Shown here piece by piece: positions 34,201 to 45,300 of a stretch of 64,000 nucleotides of DNA (position 1 is the first letter of the stretch; every line of letters begins with the position of its first letter). Position numbers and translations under genes: made by a program. The DNA lies in NCBI GenBank assembly GCA_030062745.1, contig CP099839.1:42023891-42087890 (forward strand), written 5' to 3'. Under the pieces are notes generated by a model. That model was not told the origin of the DNA. It made no database searches and was given only the letters and a program-made list of their open reading frames with translations. The DNA comes from Capitulum mitella. Taxonomy: Eukaryota > Arthropoda > Thecostraca > Pollicipedomorpha > Pollicipedidae.

Positions 34201-35006
34201 CTGAGGTTTAGTGCTTCACATTTCTGTTGATGAAATGGAAGCTGTCACCTACTCGAGCACTTTGTCTATGACAATGCTGCTAGTTGTGCAGCAACACAAT
34301 TGCACCTTGCACAACCCAACTACATCAGTGGCAGTGCACATACTTTTACAACAGTTGGCACTGTCAGTTAATGGCAGCAGTATACCTGTATGTGTAGCAG
34401 TTTGACTGCATTCACAACAGAACATGTCTGTGAGAACTGCTACACCTGCATCATCATTTGTATTCCTATTATGTACAATGCAATTACCCCAACAGCAGTG
34501 TTAGTTATCCATCATGTAAATAAAAGAAACCTCTGCTTCTTGCAGTGTGATTTGAGTTCTTTTTTTGAATGAGTTCTCTCTTTTATTTCACCCCATTTTC
34601 ATTTAATGACTACATCATCTCCAGAATAATGATAGCCATATTATATCTAAGCATTTTCCTGATATAGTCTTTAATCAGTAATTGATGTAGTTAAGAACCT
34701 TGCATATGTGTCACAATGACTGGATTACATACATGGGAAAATTCAACTGTCATCACATGTAAGGCCAATCACCGTATTCAAGGAGATTTGCACGTAAGCA
34801 CATTACAGCCATGTGGGATTACAAAGACCTTACATCTACCTTGAACAGTAACGACTCAACTAATGTAGAGTAATTGCTTAGCTTACAAACTCATATATAG
34901 CAGAGAACGTACACAAAATTTGGGCACTCGGTTTCACATAAAGACTTTTGCAGAGCCCAAGAACTGAAGTGATCACAAAGGGCACATCAGGAGCAGACTC
35001 ATTGTG

Positions 35007-35134
35007 CAAGTGATACCTTATCTTTTAGGCGTATCTGTGGTCAAGTCCCAGCCAGAGTCTGCTGTTCTTGCAAGTGATACATCATCTCTTAGGCGTATCT
35101 GTGGGCAAGTCCCAGCCAGAGCATGCTGTTCTTG
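35007..35134. repeat. 64-bp tandem duplication
   Basis: Two copies, 35007-35070 and 35071-35134, share CAAGTGATAC, TAGGCGTATCTGTGG and CAAGTCCCAGCCAGAG with a few differences. Confidence 0.8.
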
Positions 35135-36038
35135 CAGAGCGGTGCTGGACCATGTCCACCTCACAGGTCTAGTCCAAAGCCACCCTCATCACCTGCATCT
35201 CCTTTGCACTTCTATTGCAGAGGATTTAGCTGTACTTTTCAGCCACTCTTAATCGCGTGTCTTGTCCTCCCCCGTTCTTGTTTGCATTCTTCACGTGGTT
35301 AAACGACGATGTTTTTCATTGTGGTCATTCCTCATGCACTGTGTGACATTGGATATAATATGCATTACTCGGTTGCTGTTTGCCAGTGAATCCCAGCTCG
35401 TCCATCCATCTAACCAGCATCCCCTTTCACAGCATGCTGACGGCCACCTTTGGCCTTTCACATTGTCATGAAAAATCGAAGGTACCAGTGTATTAGATAT
35501 ATTTGCAATTCATTTTGCCTGTTAGATATCAGGAACACATGTGCTTTGGTTTGCCAAATACAGTAGATAATATCACTGATAGGACATTTCCTGACCGCGG
35601 CAGACATGCGAGCTTCGTGCGATTTCGCGGACGGACGCCAACCCAGGTGCGTTCCGTTTGCGGTCGCAGATGCGCGCCAGTCTGGCGGAACACGTGTGTC
35701 CGACCGCTGGACAGTTGGCCTCGTGTCCGGACGCTCCTCCGCTGTCTGCGGTGGGCGGCTCGACAGTCTGCGGCAGGCGGCTCGGTGTCTGCTGTGACCG
35801 GCCGATCCGCCGTCGACGGCTCCTGGGCTGGTCGGACCGCCGGCAGTCTGGGAAACACCAGCGTAGCCCGAGAACTGTCGCTGCCTGATGACCTAGGGTG
35901 GCAGCAGGGCCGTCGCGGCCAGAGAACGGTCCACTTTTGGCGACCTCGCGCTGGTCTCTGAAGGTCTCAGCTGCGATGGCTGGCCGCTCTGACTCTCCCG
36001 CAGTCCGTGACGGGCGGCGCCCCCCGGCGTCCCCGCGG
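35135..36038. other. Downstream region of the CLIP-like gene
   Basis: 35,590-36,040 is CpG-rich, with a short duplicated phrase (GTCTGCGG.GGCGGCTCG) near 35745-35785. If the CLIP-like gene is spliced, its next exon should be here or further left, but none was recognised. Confidence 0.3.
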
Positions 36039-36428
36039 TCACCTGACGAAGCCGGGCGGCATTGCGATCTCAAACTCCTGTGGCAGCTCGGGCCGCGCCG
36101 TGTCTTTTGTCGTTCGGGCCGGCTCGAAGGCTGCCAGTCGCAGCAGGGGCCGCGGCGGCGGCTCGAGCGGCGCCGTGTCGGGCCGGCTGCGGACCGGCGG
36201 GCCGCCGCGCGCCGCCCCGCGCTCCAGCTCGGCCACCGGCAGCGGACAGCAGACGTGCGGCGCGCGGCCGGGATCGGCCCGGCACGGCGCCGCGCCGCCC
36301 GACCGCGCCACCACCACCGGCTGGCCGCAGCGGCCGGCCGGCACGCAGCGGCTGGTCGGGCCGCAGTCGGCCGCCGGAGCAGGCACACCGCCGGCCACCG
36401 CCGCCAGGCACAGCAGCAGGCTCAGCAT
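36039..36428 (-). CDS. Secreted CLIP-like domain protein (129 aa or first exon)
   Basis: The start MLSLLLCLAAVAGG is a clear signal peptide, cleaved near residue 20. Residues 22-62 carry six cysteines spaced C-x5-C-x5-C-x14-C-x10-CC-P, the order found in arthropod CLIP domains, the regulatory knots of serine proteases and their homologs in clotting, Toll and melanisation cascades. The rest is Pro/Arg/Ala-rich with no protease domain. Either the stop at 36039 ends a short CLIP-only protein, or splicing uses the donor TTCGTCAG|GTGACC just before it (GT at about 36046-36045). A TATA-like box and a CACGTG element lie immediately upstream. No family member was recognised precisely. Confidence 0.5.
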   Translation of the reverse strand: MLSLLLCLAAVAGGVPAPAADCGPTSRCVPAGRCGQPVVVARSGGAAPCRADPGRAPHVCCPLPVAELERGAARGGPPVRSRPDTAPLEPPPRPLLRLAAFEPARTTKDTARPELPQEFEIAMPPGFVR

Positions 36429-36464
36429 GGCTGCAGAAACTGGCCCCGCCGCCGCCGGCCCGCC

Positions 36465-36498
36465 AGATATACCCCCGCCCGCTCAGGTGGTCACGTGA
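36465..36498 (-). promoter_or_regulatory. TATA-like box and palindromic E-box
   Basis: On the minus strand TATATCT lies about 37 bp before the ATG of the CLIP-like gene. The palindrome TCACGTGA at 36491-36498 is a perfect CACGTG E-box of the type bound by bHLH-zipper factors (USF, MITF/TFEB, Myc/Max). TATA so close to the ATG implies a very short 5' UTR, or that transcription starts elsewhere. Confidence 0.4.
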
Positions 36499-36823
36499 CC
36501 CGTTTTACCGGGCACGTCACCGGGTCTGGCGGCCTGAGCCGGCTGCCGGCCATTGCTGACCGCGATACGGGCCAGTGAAAATGCGTCTCAGACCTGTTGG
36601 GCCCGCTCTGGAACATTCGATGTTCGTGTTTCCCCACGGTGTGTCGAAACACACGCACTTCCGCGGGAACTGCGAGTCTTTGTGCGTTCGCACCCCTTTA
36701 CTTTCACCTCCACCAGAAAGCAGTCGTCGGACCTGTGAAACCAATTAGTATTCCTGAAACATTGCACTGTTTGCTATTAGAGACGTGTTGCAACCGAATT
36801 GCAGTTCAGGCACTGTAAATCTG

Positions 36824-37195
36824 GACGCTGACGGCGATATCTGACGGCGACTCGTTCCTGGAAATTTTCCGCCTGGCCATTGTATGCAATCGTTCTGGCA
36901 GATATACTTCATATGTAATGAAATCGATGGAAGCGCACTCCACACCTTGTTCTCATACTTTGGAGAATGGGTGAAATAGGTCTTACGTCATACTTTTTCT
37001 TCGTATTTCGACGCCGACGGTAACATTTGACGGCAACTCAATCCCGAAACTTTGTCGCAAAGACAATGTGCTTGATGCAGTCCGTCTGACAGATTTATGC
37101 CATTTTGGTCTGAAATGGGCGGAAGCGTAATCCTTGTCCTCATACTGCTTTTCAATCGGAGAAATACTTCTTGCTTCATACTTTGTCTTCGTACG
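36824..37195. repeat. Diverged ~186-bp tandem duplication
   Basis: GACGCTGACGGCGATATCTG at 36824 and GACGCCGACGGTAACATTTG at 37010 start two units that stay alignable through GGAAGCG and CTCATACT to GGAGAA. The remainder to 37800 is the upstream region of rabaptin, with no other gene seen. Confidence 0.55.
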
Positions 37196-37800
37196 TCGGA
37201 GAATACCCTAAAGGTCTTGTTGGTTTTGGATTTTGTCTGGGGAAACCGAACGCCAGGCATTACGGGGAATTCATGTTTGCTTTTTGAAACTAAAAACTAT
37301 ATGGTGGCGCAGCGCCTTTTGTTTGGATGAGGTAACACTAGTCTTCATTGTTGTCCATTTTCAGTGCTGTTAGAGCGTTGGGGAGAGAGCTTCTTAGCAT
37401 GTAAAGGCACCGGCACCGGCTTGGACTGGAAATCCGGGAACATTTAACCGAGTGCTCAAAAGCTGAGTTATATCTCAGAAACAAGTCTCCTTTGGAAGTC
37501 ACGGGAGACTTTTTGGATTGGCGCCCCATTTTTGTGGAAGTATATAGCTTTATTTTGGTTAGGACAAAGAGGCAGCTTGGTATTTCGCACCATGATCTCG
37601 GAAGGTGCGATAAGCGAGAAAAAAAACTTTGGGTTTGTCCCAGACGTGTTGCGCACCAAGCCTGCGCGTCCTGTCGACTCCGCGTGATTTACGAGGAATG
37701 GTGGCGTTTCCGGCGGAGGAGACTGGAGCGATTCGTCGCGGTGCTGGTTTCCGCTCGAGCGTGACGTGCTCTTCCTTCGGCTCCAGACGAGGAGAGCAAA

Positions 37801-39362
37801 ATGGCGGAGCTGGAGAGGCAGCGTAAAGCCATGGAGGAGGACTTTGGCAAGCGACGGGCCAAGTTCAAGGAGATGTTTCTGCTGAAGGAAGGTAAATAAG
37901 TCTGCATTGACCTCGTAGACTGGCTTTTGTTTTCTTAGTTTACCTATTCCTCGTTTTTTTCTAGTTTTGTGACCCGTCACTGTTTTGTTCGTTGTGATCT
38001 TCATTCGGACAATGCTGGCTGAAGAAAAGGGATTTACCATTTGCGCAGGATTTCGTGGGAGTGTAATCGCATCCTGCGGTTTTTTGTCGCTCACGGGCGC
38101 GGTGGGGAAGCCGTGATTCGGCGGATTTCCGGGCTGCGGTAGATGCTCGGCTTGATAGTGAGACGATCTCCGACGGCAGTGGCGCCGTGTCGGCTCCTGC
38201 AGGAGAGCTGAAGCGGCCGAGGCGGGCGTTCGGTCCACCGGTGCAGGTGAACAGTGACCGACTGTGCCGCGCCGCCCGCAGAGGAGCTGAAGAAGGAGCA
38301 GGAGCGCGTGGCCAGCCTGCAGCAGGAGCTGGACGACGCGCGCACCCAGCTGGCCGTGGCCGAGGTCACGTTCGAGAACCAGCTGGACGTCGAGCGGCGC
38401 AAACACGCCGAGGAGATCGCCTCCATCCAGCACCTGGAGAAAGGTACGGCCCGTCCCGTCCCTCAGAGACGTACAGCCCCGTCTCACCCGCCACCGCGTG
38501 AAAGGTACGGAACCTTCTCACGCGTCACGGTGAGAAAGGTAGAGACTCTTCTCCTTTAGCGCCTGGAGAAATATGCCGTCCTCACGGCCGCCCGTCCAGT
38601 AGGTGGAGACAGGCACCGCCCGTGTCGCCGGCCTCATGCAGTGCGTGTTTAGGGGTCGGGCCTCACCGCGCCCGAGCGTGCGTCCGTCCATCACCTCACG
38701 AGTGCTCGCGGTCCTTCCTGCCTCACGTCGGCGCTAACTTCCATCGAACGCGTACGAAGCCATTATCACCGGTTCACATACTTTGTGGTCATCAGTTTCT
38801 CCCCAATGGGAAGTCCTCAATTTAAACATAGACGAGTAAATCACAGTAAATGATCTGTCATGATGTATCTTATCTCGTATATCGTAGTAAATCGTTTTTC
38901 GTTAGGATTTACGGACAAGTAAACTTTATTGGTCTTGGCGAAATTAGGTGATGGCCTCTCCGCTCGTTCATCATTTGCACTTAAGCCACGTCCTTTGCGG
39001 ATGATGAAACAAGCTCGGCGAAATATATTTCGTGACGCTGCCAGATGATTGGTTTGCCACATTGTCGGGGCGGATCGAGCATTCCTCATTCGAGTGGGAT
39101 GTTTGTACGCGAGTTTTCACGAATGCACAGTCGAGTGGAAAGCTTGAATGCCAGTTTTATTCGGCCTCTGAGACCGGGCCGAGGCTTCAAACGACTGTTA
39201 AGAATATCGTAGGTGATGGCCTTCTCGGTGTTGTTGTCTGTTGCAAGCTGTGAGTGGTCTCTTCCTTCATTCTGTGTGTTTTGAAATGTTTCGGAACAAA
39301 GGAAGAAAATCGACGTGAAAATGAACCATTGCAGGCAAGAATCAGGTTGCCTTCCAGCTGTA

Positions 39363-39393
<31 letters not shown>

Positions 39394-42300
39394 GCGAGCG
39401 TGCGTGCGCGTGTGCGTGTGCGTGCGCTTGCGCGATGCGCTTGCGTATGCGCGTGTGTGCGGATGTGCTTCGTTGTTCCCCGATATGTTATGCCGCTCAG
39501 TGCCTCATAAGACTTACTCAGGCAGTCGATAACAGCCGTAGGTTTCATCATTAGAATCAACAGCATCAACAGTAGAAGGCATCCTACAGTAGGTATACAA
39601 CATTTGCCATTGATCCCATCAGCCGTAGGCAGAATACAGAATGTTTACTGGGCGAACAGGGTCTTGAAGACAAGTCTCAGCCGTCTTTGTCGTCGGAGAC
39701 TTGGCTCTCTTGCACCTCGAAATGCAAAGAAGGTAAAAGTAAGTCTTAGTATGGGTAACGAATTATTGTTGGAAAATCCCATCGCATTGACCCGTGCGAA
39801 AACTGCTTAGAAGCCAGTAGAATATGAATGAGTCTTTACGAATCTTCTCTGCGTTTGAACAGATCCCGGTATTGCGTAAGTGCTAAAATGGGCTCTGTTA
39901 GTGGCTATGGATTATGTCTGCCTGTTTCGGGCATGTCTTTATGTTATCTGATTCGCTGTACCAAAACGTAATGCCTGGTCTGGCCGTCCGCTGAATGCTT
40001 GGCCCGGCCGCGCGGTTTCGTCAGAAGGGTCCGCCGTTCTTTGACGTCATCTGCGTCATCGGCGCGGGGACCTAAATCCCTGCACCTGAACTACGTCACG
40101 TGTCAGTGGCCTGGTCCGGAACCGGGCCACGGCCGGCGCCGCTGTCTGCGCTGACGTCAGCAGCGGCCGGGCTCCAGTCCGGTCCGCCTCGGCCCGCTGC
40201 GGTTTGCAGGACTGCCGGCCGTGACGTCTGACCTCGGGTGGCTTGATGACGCACGGACCGAACCGAACTGAAGCGGACCAGGCAGGACCGGACCGGACGG
40301 GACCGGACCCGGACCGGACCGGACTGAACCCGGACCAGATCAGATTAGATCAGATGACGCCAGACCAGACCAGACCAGACCAGACCAGACCAGACCAGAC
40401 CAGACCAGACCAGACCAGACCAGACCGGACCGGACGGATCGACGGACGGACGGTTTGCCGCGGCCGGCGTGGTGGACCGGCTTGTACTCCCGGTACGCTC
40501 TGTAACCGTGAATGGAGAACTGTTTTAAAAGGTGGCGTGGCAAAGGTAAGCCCGGTCAATGTCATCGATTCAGTTTTCGCTCCCCCCCCCCCAACATTAT
40601 TTTCTCACCTGGATTTCAACTACTTCATTTTCGATTTTGATGGAAATATCATAGAATAGCCTCCCGGTTTTCTCTCAGATGCAGATTTACATAACGGCAT
40701 TGTGTAAACCAGCATTGAAACGTGCAGCTAATTAAACGGCACACGCCGCACACCCTTCACATATTGTGTAGCGTGCAGGCGCGGGGACCGCTGCTCTGAA
40801 CGCCAGTCATTGAAAGGCTCACGTTTTCGGCAGCCTTCCCGCCGATGAAAAGAGCGTCCAGTGAGGCTGGTATGCATATGATGTATGTTGTAGGCCAGGT
40901 CCTATCTTGAAAGTATTTGCGGGGAGTAAGATCGATTTCATTTATTAATTTCTGAAAGATAACGTGGTAGTATGCGTGGGTAGTATTTGAATTGAAATTT
41001 GGTCGGAAGCTGCCTGAGGTAGTTTGCCGCCGGCGCCGTTGTGCATTTACGCCATTGTTTTTAGCTGAGAGGTGGTAGGGAGGTACCTACCCCCAGTCAG
41101 AGTTAGCTTGAGAGTTGCCTAGCTATTTTGGGGCCTGATGGGGCCTTTCAGGACAGAAACATCCTGAAAGGCACTGGACTGGAGCGCTGTATGATGACAA
41201 TCCATTATCTGTATGTGTCTGCCGTGCCCTTTATTTTTAATTTTGTACCTCATAACCTTGCAAAAAAGTAGAAATCATTGTTTGGATGGTTTGGTGCCAC
41301 ACCCAATTTTGGAAACACCACTGCTAAAAGTTGGTGTGGCATTCCACACCTACTTTGGAAGTTGGTGTCGCGAAGGCCATGCCCTCCACATGGCGTTGTC
41401 CACGTACGTCTGTAACGGAGGTTCTGCGTCTATTGGAAGTCGTCTGGGCCTGGTTCGCCTGGTCCGGGCGGGGCCGGAGCCAACTCGGCCGACGCGTCAT
41501 TGGACCGGCGGGACCCGGCCGCCTCACAGTGGCCAGTCGGACCGGCGGCCGTCTGCCGGTGCCGCCGGTTTCGTCCATTGTTTCGGGTCCGCGTCAATGC
41601 CGCCGAATATCTGGGCGTCGTCTGCGGCCGGATACGCCCTGCCGGGACGGCCGAAACACATTCACGGCCTGTCGGCGTGGTCTTTTCGGCGGCTGCGGGT
41701 AGTTGTATGTGTCGCTCTGATGGCTGTGATTGCTCTGCGGATGGTGGGAGGTGGGGGGATGTCCATTGTTCTGGCCAGGTGCTTTTTCACGGGACAGCCA
41801 CAGCTCTCTTTGTCGTGGTGGTCACCGGACCGTTTGCCTCTTCGCATGGCACGCGGCCGGTGTTTTCCATTACCAGACGTGGAAGAGGTTTGCGCCACCT
41901 CAGCACTCTTCAGGATCTCCAGTCGACCAGACGCGGGGCGCTCCTTGCAGGGCGGGACGCGTCGTGGCGGGGTGTTCGTGTACCAGGTCACATGACGTCA
42001 GGTCGCCCCCCGCCCGCCACGTCACTGGGCGCCACGTTGGCTCCTGTAGCGGGGCGTGAGTCGGTTTGCGAGTGGCGCATCGGGGCGCATAGGAGAGGGA
42101 ATTCGGGGCGCACAGTGTTCACGTGTCTGGACTTCAGGGCGTCAGGCCCGCCTGCTGACAGGTAGGCACACACGGTTGCCTCGATTGATACATTCTGCCG
42201 TAGGGCGTTCAAAAACTAAGCTGTAACGTCCCCCAGCTTGCCTTTATGCTTGATCGACCTTGCTAGGCACACCAGGCTACCCGCAGCGATCTCGTCCGCT

Positions 42301-45300
42301 TCGAGGGAAGTCGAGGAAGTGTGGCGGCCTCCGTCCTCCGTCCGTCCTAAACAGCCAGCTGTGATAACCTTGTAATCCGTAAGCTAATTTCATCGAGCTT
42401 CCGTCGAGGGTGACAAATGTGCAAGCCGCCCATCAGTTGACGAAGTTCAAATCGTGTTCGAGAACTAACTTACTTCGCCCCGGGGCTGACACGTTGGTTG
42501 TTCGCGAAAGGGGCTCGCGAACAGGGTTTGGGGTAACCGGCGGTCCACTTCCGGGGGCGCGGGGATGGAACGCTCCTCCCGTCAAACGTCAGAGTGGCCC
42601 TGATACCTCGTGATGCGCCGTCAGAGTGCCGTGTACAGTACTTCAGATGACACATGGGAGGACCGTGTACCACGTCCCCGGACGTCATGGTGCCCGGCGT
42701 ACCAGGTGACCTGCCTCCGCGGCGCCGGTGGGTCGGCAGCCGCTGCCGCCGCCGGGCGATCGATCGTCGGGCCGTGACGGTGCGTCACGCGCCGCCGGCG
42801 GCCGGGCCGAGCCGAGCGCGGCCCGCCCCGGCCAGAGGCCCGGCGGCGGCTGCGCGCGGCGCCCGGAGACCTGTTGCTACGGCGGCGGACGGTGCGCGCG
42901 CGGCGCTGGCTGAAAGCTGACGACCCGGGACCGCGGCCGACGAGGCACGAGGATCCAGTGTCAGCTGACCGGTGTCGGAGGGTCGTCAGTCGACTGTGAG
43001 CGCGTGAGCCGGGCTACGCGCGCCGGTTGGGTGTGGTGGGGGGCGTTTCGGTGAGCGTTCCAGGTGAGTCGTGTCGGGAAGATGGTGGTGTCATTGACCT
43101 GCTCGCCGGGCATGGCCAGAGCGTTGAGTCTCGCCGCGCGGTGAGGTGCTCTGAGCAGGGTTCGGTCGGCGTGCCGCGGTCCGTGCGTGTGTCGTCTGTC
43201 CGGTCGTCGTGCTCGGACCAGTGACACGCCGCCGGTCTGTGCGGCGCTGTCCGAGTCGGCGCCGCTCGGTGGTCGTGGCCGATCGCCGCCGGCTGCCCCG
43301 GGTGGCCGGTAACGTGCTGTGCCGGCCGCCGGCCAGCTCCGAGCTGTCCGGCTCCCCCGGGAGCTGCGGCGGCCGGTCAGAGGCGGGGCCGGCCCAGCGC
43401 GGCCCGCCGTCTCGCTGCCGGGAAATCTCGGGCGCCGACGACCGGACGAGGGGACGCCCTTTCTCATTGAGCGAGCGGCGGTTTGCCCGGCCCATATACT
43501 CCCTCCATTTTACATGGATAGTGAAATGTACGCCTCACTGTTTGGCTGCCGTGGCGGGTGCCGGTGTTTCGATTTGATTGTTCCCTGCGGTCGTGTATCC
43601 ACCTGTACCGGGCCGGGTACAGGCCCTGCTGTCCGGGGCGCGATGTCTCCGCCGCAGCCGGTGCGTCCAGCTGTAGCCGGCCGTTCACGGCCGCTCGGGT
43701 CGATCCCGCTGTGTGCCGCGACCGCCTCTGTATCGAGCCGCGGCGAACTCGATCCGCCCGACGTGCGGAGCCGCGGCCGGATCGGCGCGGCCCGTGGCGC
43801 AGTTACGGCGCGGACCCGGCCGGGCCGCGAGCCGCGAGAGCGGCGGCTTTCGTGTCCGTGACGCCGGCGGTGAATGCCGTCGGACTGTGACTGGCGGTGC
43901 CGCTCCGACCGGAGGCCACCGCCGGCGGCCGTCTGGTCCGACGCTGGTCGACATGTGCACCACGTTTACCCGTCCGTCGCGACGTTGTTCCAAAATAGGA
44001 CGTTTGGACTTCTGAGAAGCGAAAATGCTGCTCACTTCGAAACTTTGGGAAGCATCATTCCTCCGCTTAGGACCTTTGGATTGGTCTGGAGGATGTAGCC
44101 AGACTTTTCTCATTCTTATCTAAACTTGGGGCCATCTAATAGTGTCTTGGCTCTGCGGCAGTTTTCCTAGTGGCTAATCCCCAGAGTCTTTAGTCCTACA
44201 GAGATTTCGAGGGAGCCAGCCTCCCGGACCGGTGCTGTGTCGTTTCCATAACGGGTGCGGCTCGTCGTCCCACGTAATTGTCGCTGCTGAGTCGGCGGGC
44301 CTGCGGTCCTGTCACGTCACACGGTCACGCCGGCCGGCATTATTGCTGTTTTGTAGAGTTACGGCCACTGGCGACGCCGTTCGCCTTTTTGTTCGTGGGT
44401 TTCCGGTGAGGCGGCGTTATTCAGTACCGCCGCGGTAAATGGTCTCTGGAAGGCTGTTTTTCTTGTTTTGTGACAGCACTGCTGTCGTGGTTGGACGCTC
44501 AGTCGGTGCTGTCTTGTGACAAGGTCGCCGCGGACGGTCACTGGCTGTGCCGCCAGCGTTACTCTGCGGCCGCCAGCACTGCGCCGTGACGTGACGGCAG
44601 TCTCGCTGACCGCGGCGCCGGCGCCGCTGTGTTGAGGCTGTCTGGTGGCTGACGGCCGGCCGTGACTGTTCCGCAGAGCAGGCCAGCTCGTGTCTGGAGG
44701 ACCACGCGCAGCGCTACCAGGCCGAGATCCGGCAGCTGCGCGAACAGCTGCGCCAGGCCACCGAGCGCCAGCAGCAGGCAGAGGAGGCGGCCGGCTTCGG
44801 GCCGCACGTGCTCACCGCCGTCACCAAGCAGCTGGCCAAGAAGATCACCCTGGGCGGGACGGTGACCTCGGCGGCGGGCACGCAGGCCTCGCCTCACGGC
44901 AGCCAGGAGAACCTCGACCAGAGCATGAAGAGGGTACGCTCGTGCCGCGCACGGCTGCCGGCACCGGCCGACTCGCCGGCCGCTGGCCGTCGGTGGTGTT
45001 TGCGCTGTTGCAAGCCGATCTTTGTTCCTTGCTGTTGTCATCTGTGGTAGCCGTTTCCTTTTTGCTCGTTTTTAAGTGAGAAAATAATCAAATGGTGGTC
45101 AGTTGTTCTCTGAAGGGTGACGAGCTGACCGTTGACTCAGCCGTTGCACATACCTGGTCTGTCGCGGTGCCACCTGCTGACGAGGGCTCCGCGCGACATC
45201 GCTGAGTACAGCCGTGTGGTGTTGAAGAGACATTGAGTCCAGAAATAATTTGTGTATGTAGGCGTGGGAGGACGTGCAGTAATGTGGTCCCCTCCGACGA

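Noticed and set aside
41213-41995. 260-codon open frame in rabaptin intron 2
   Set aside because: Arises from GC-rich sequence with few stops; no domain, signal or family similarity.
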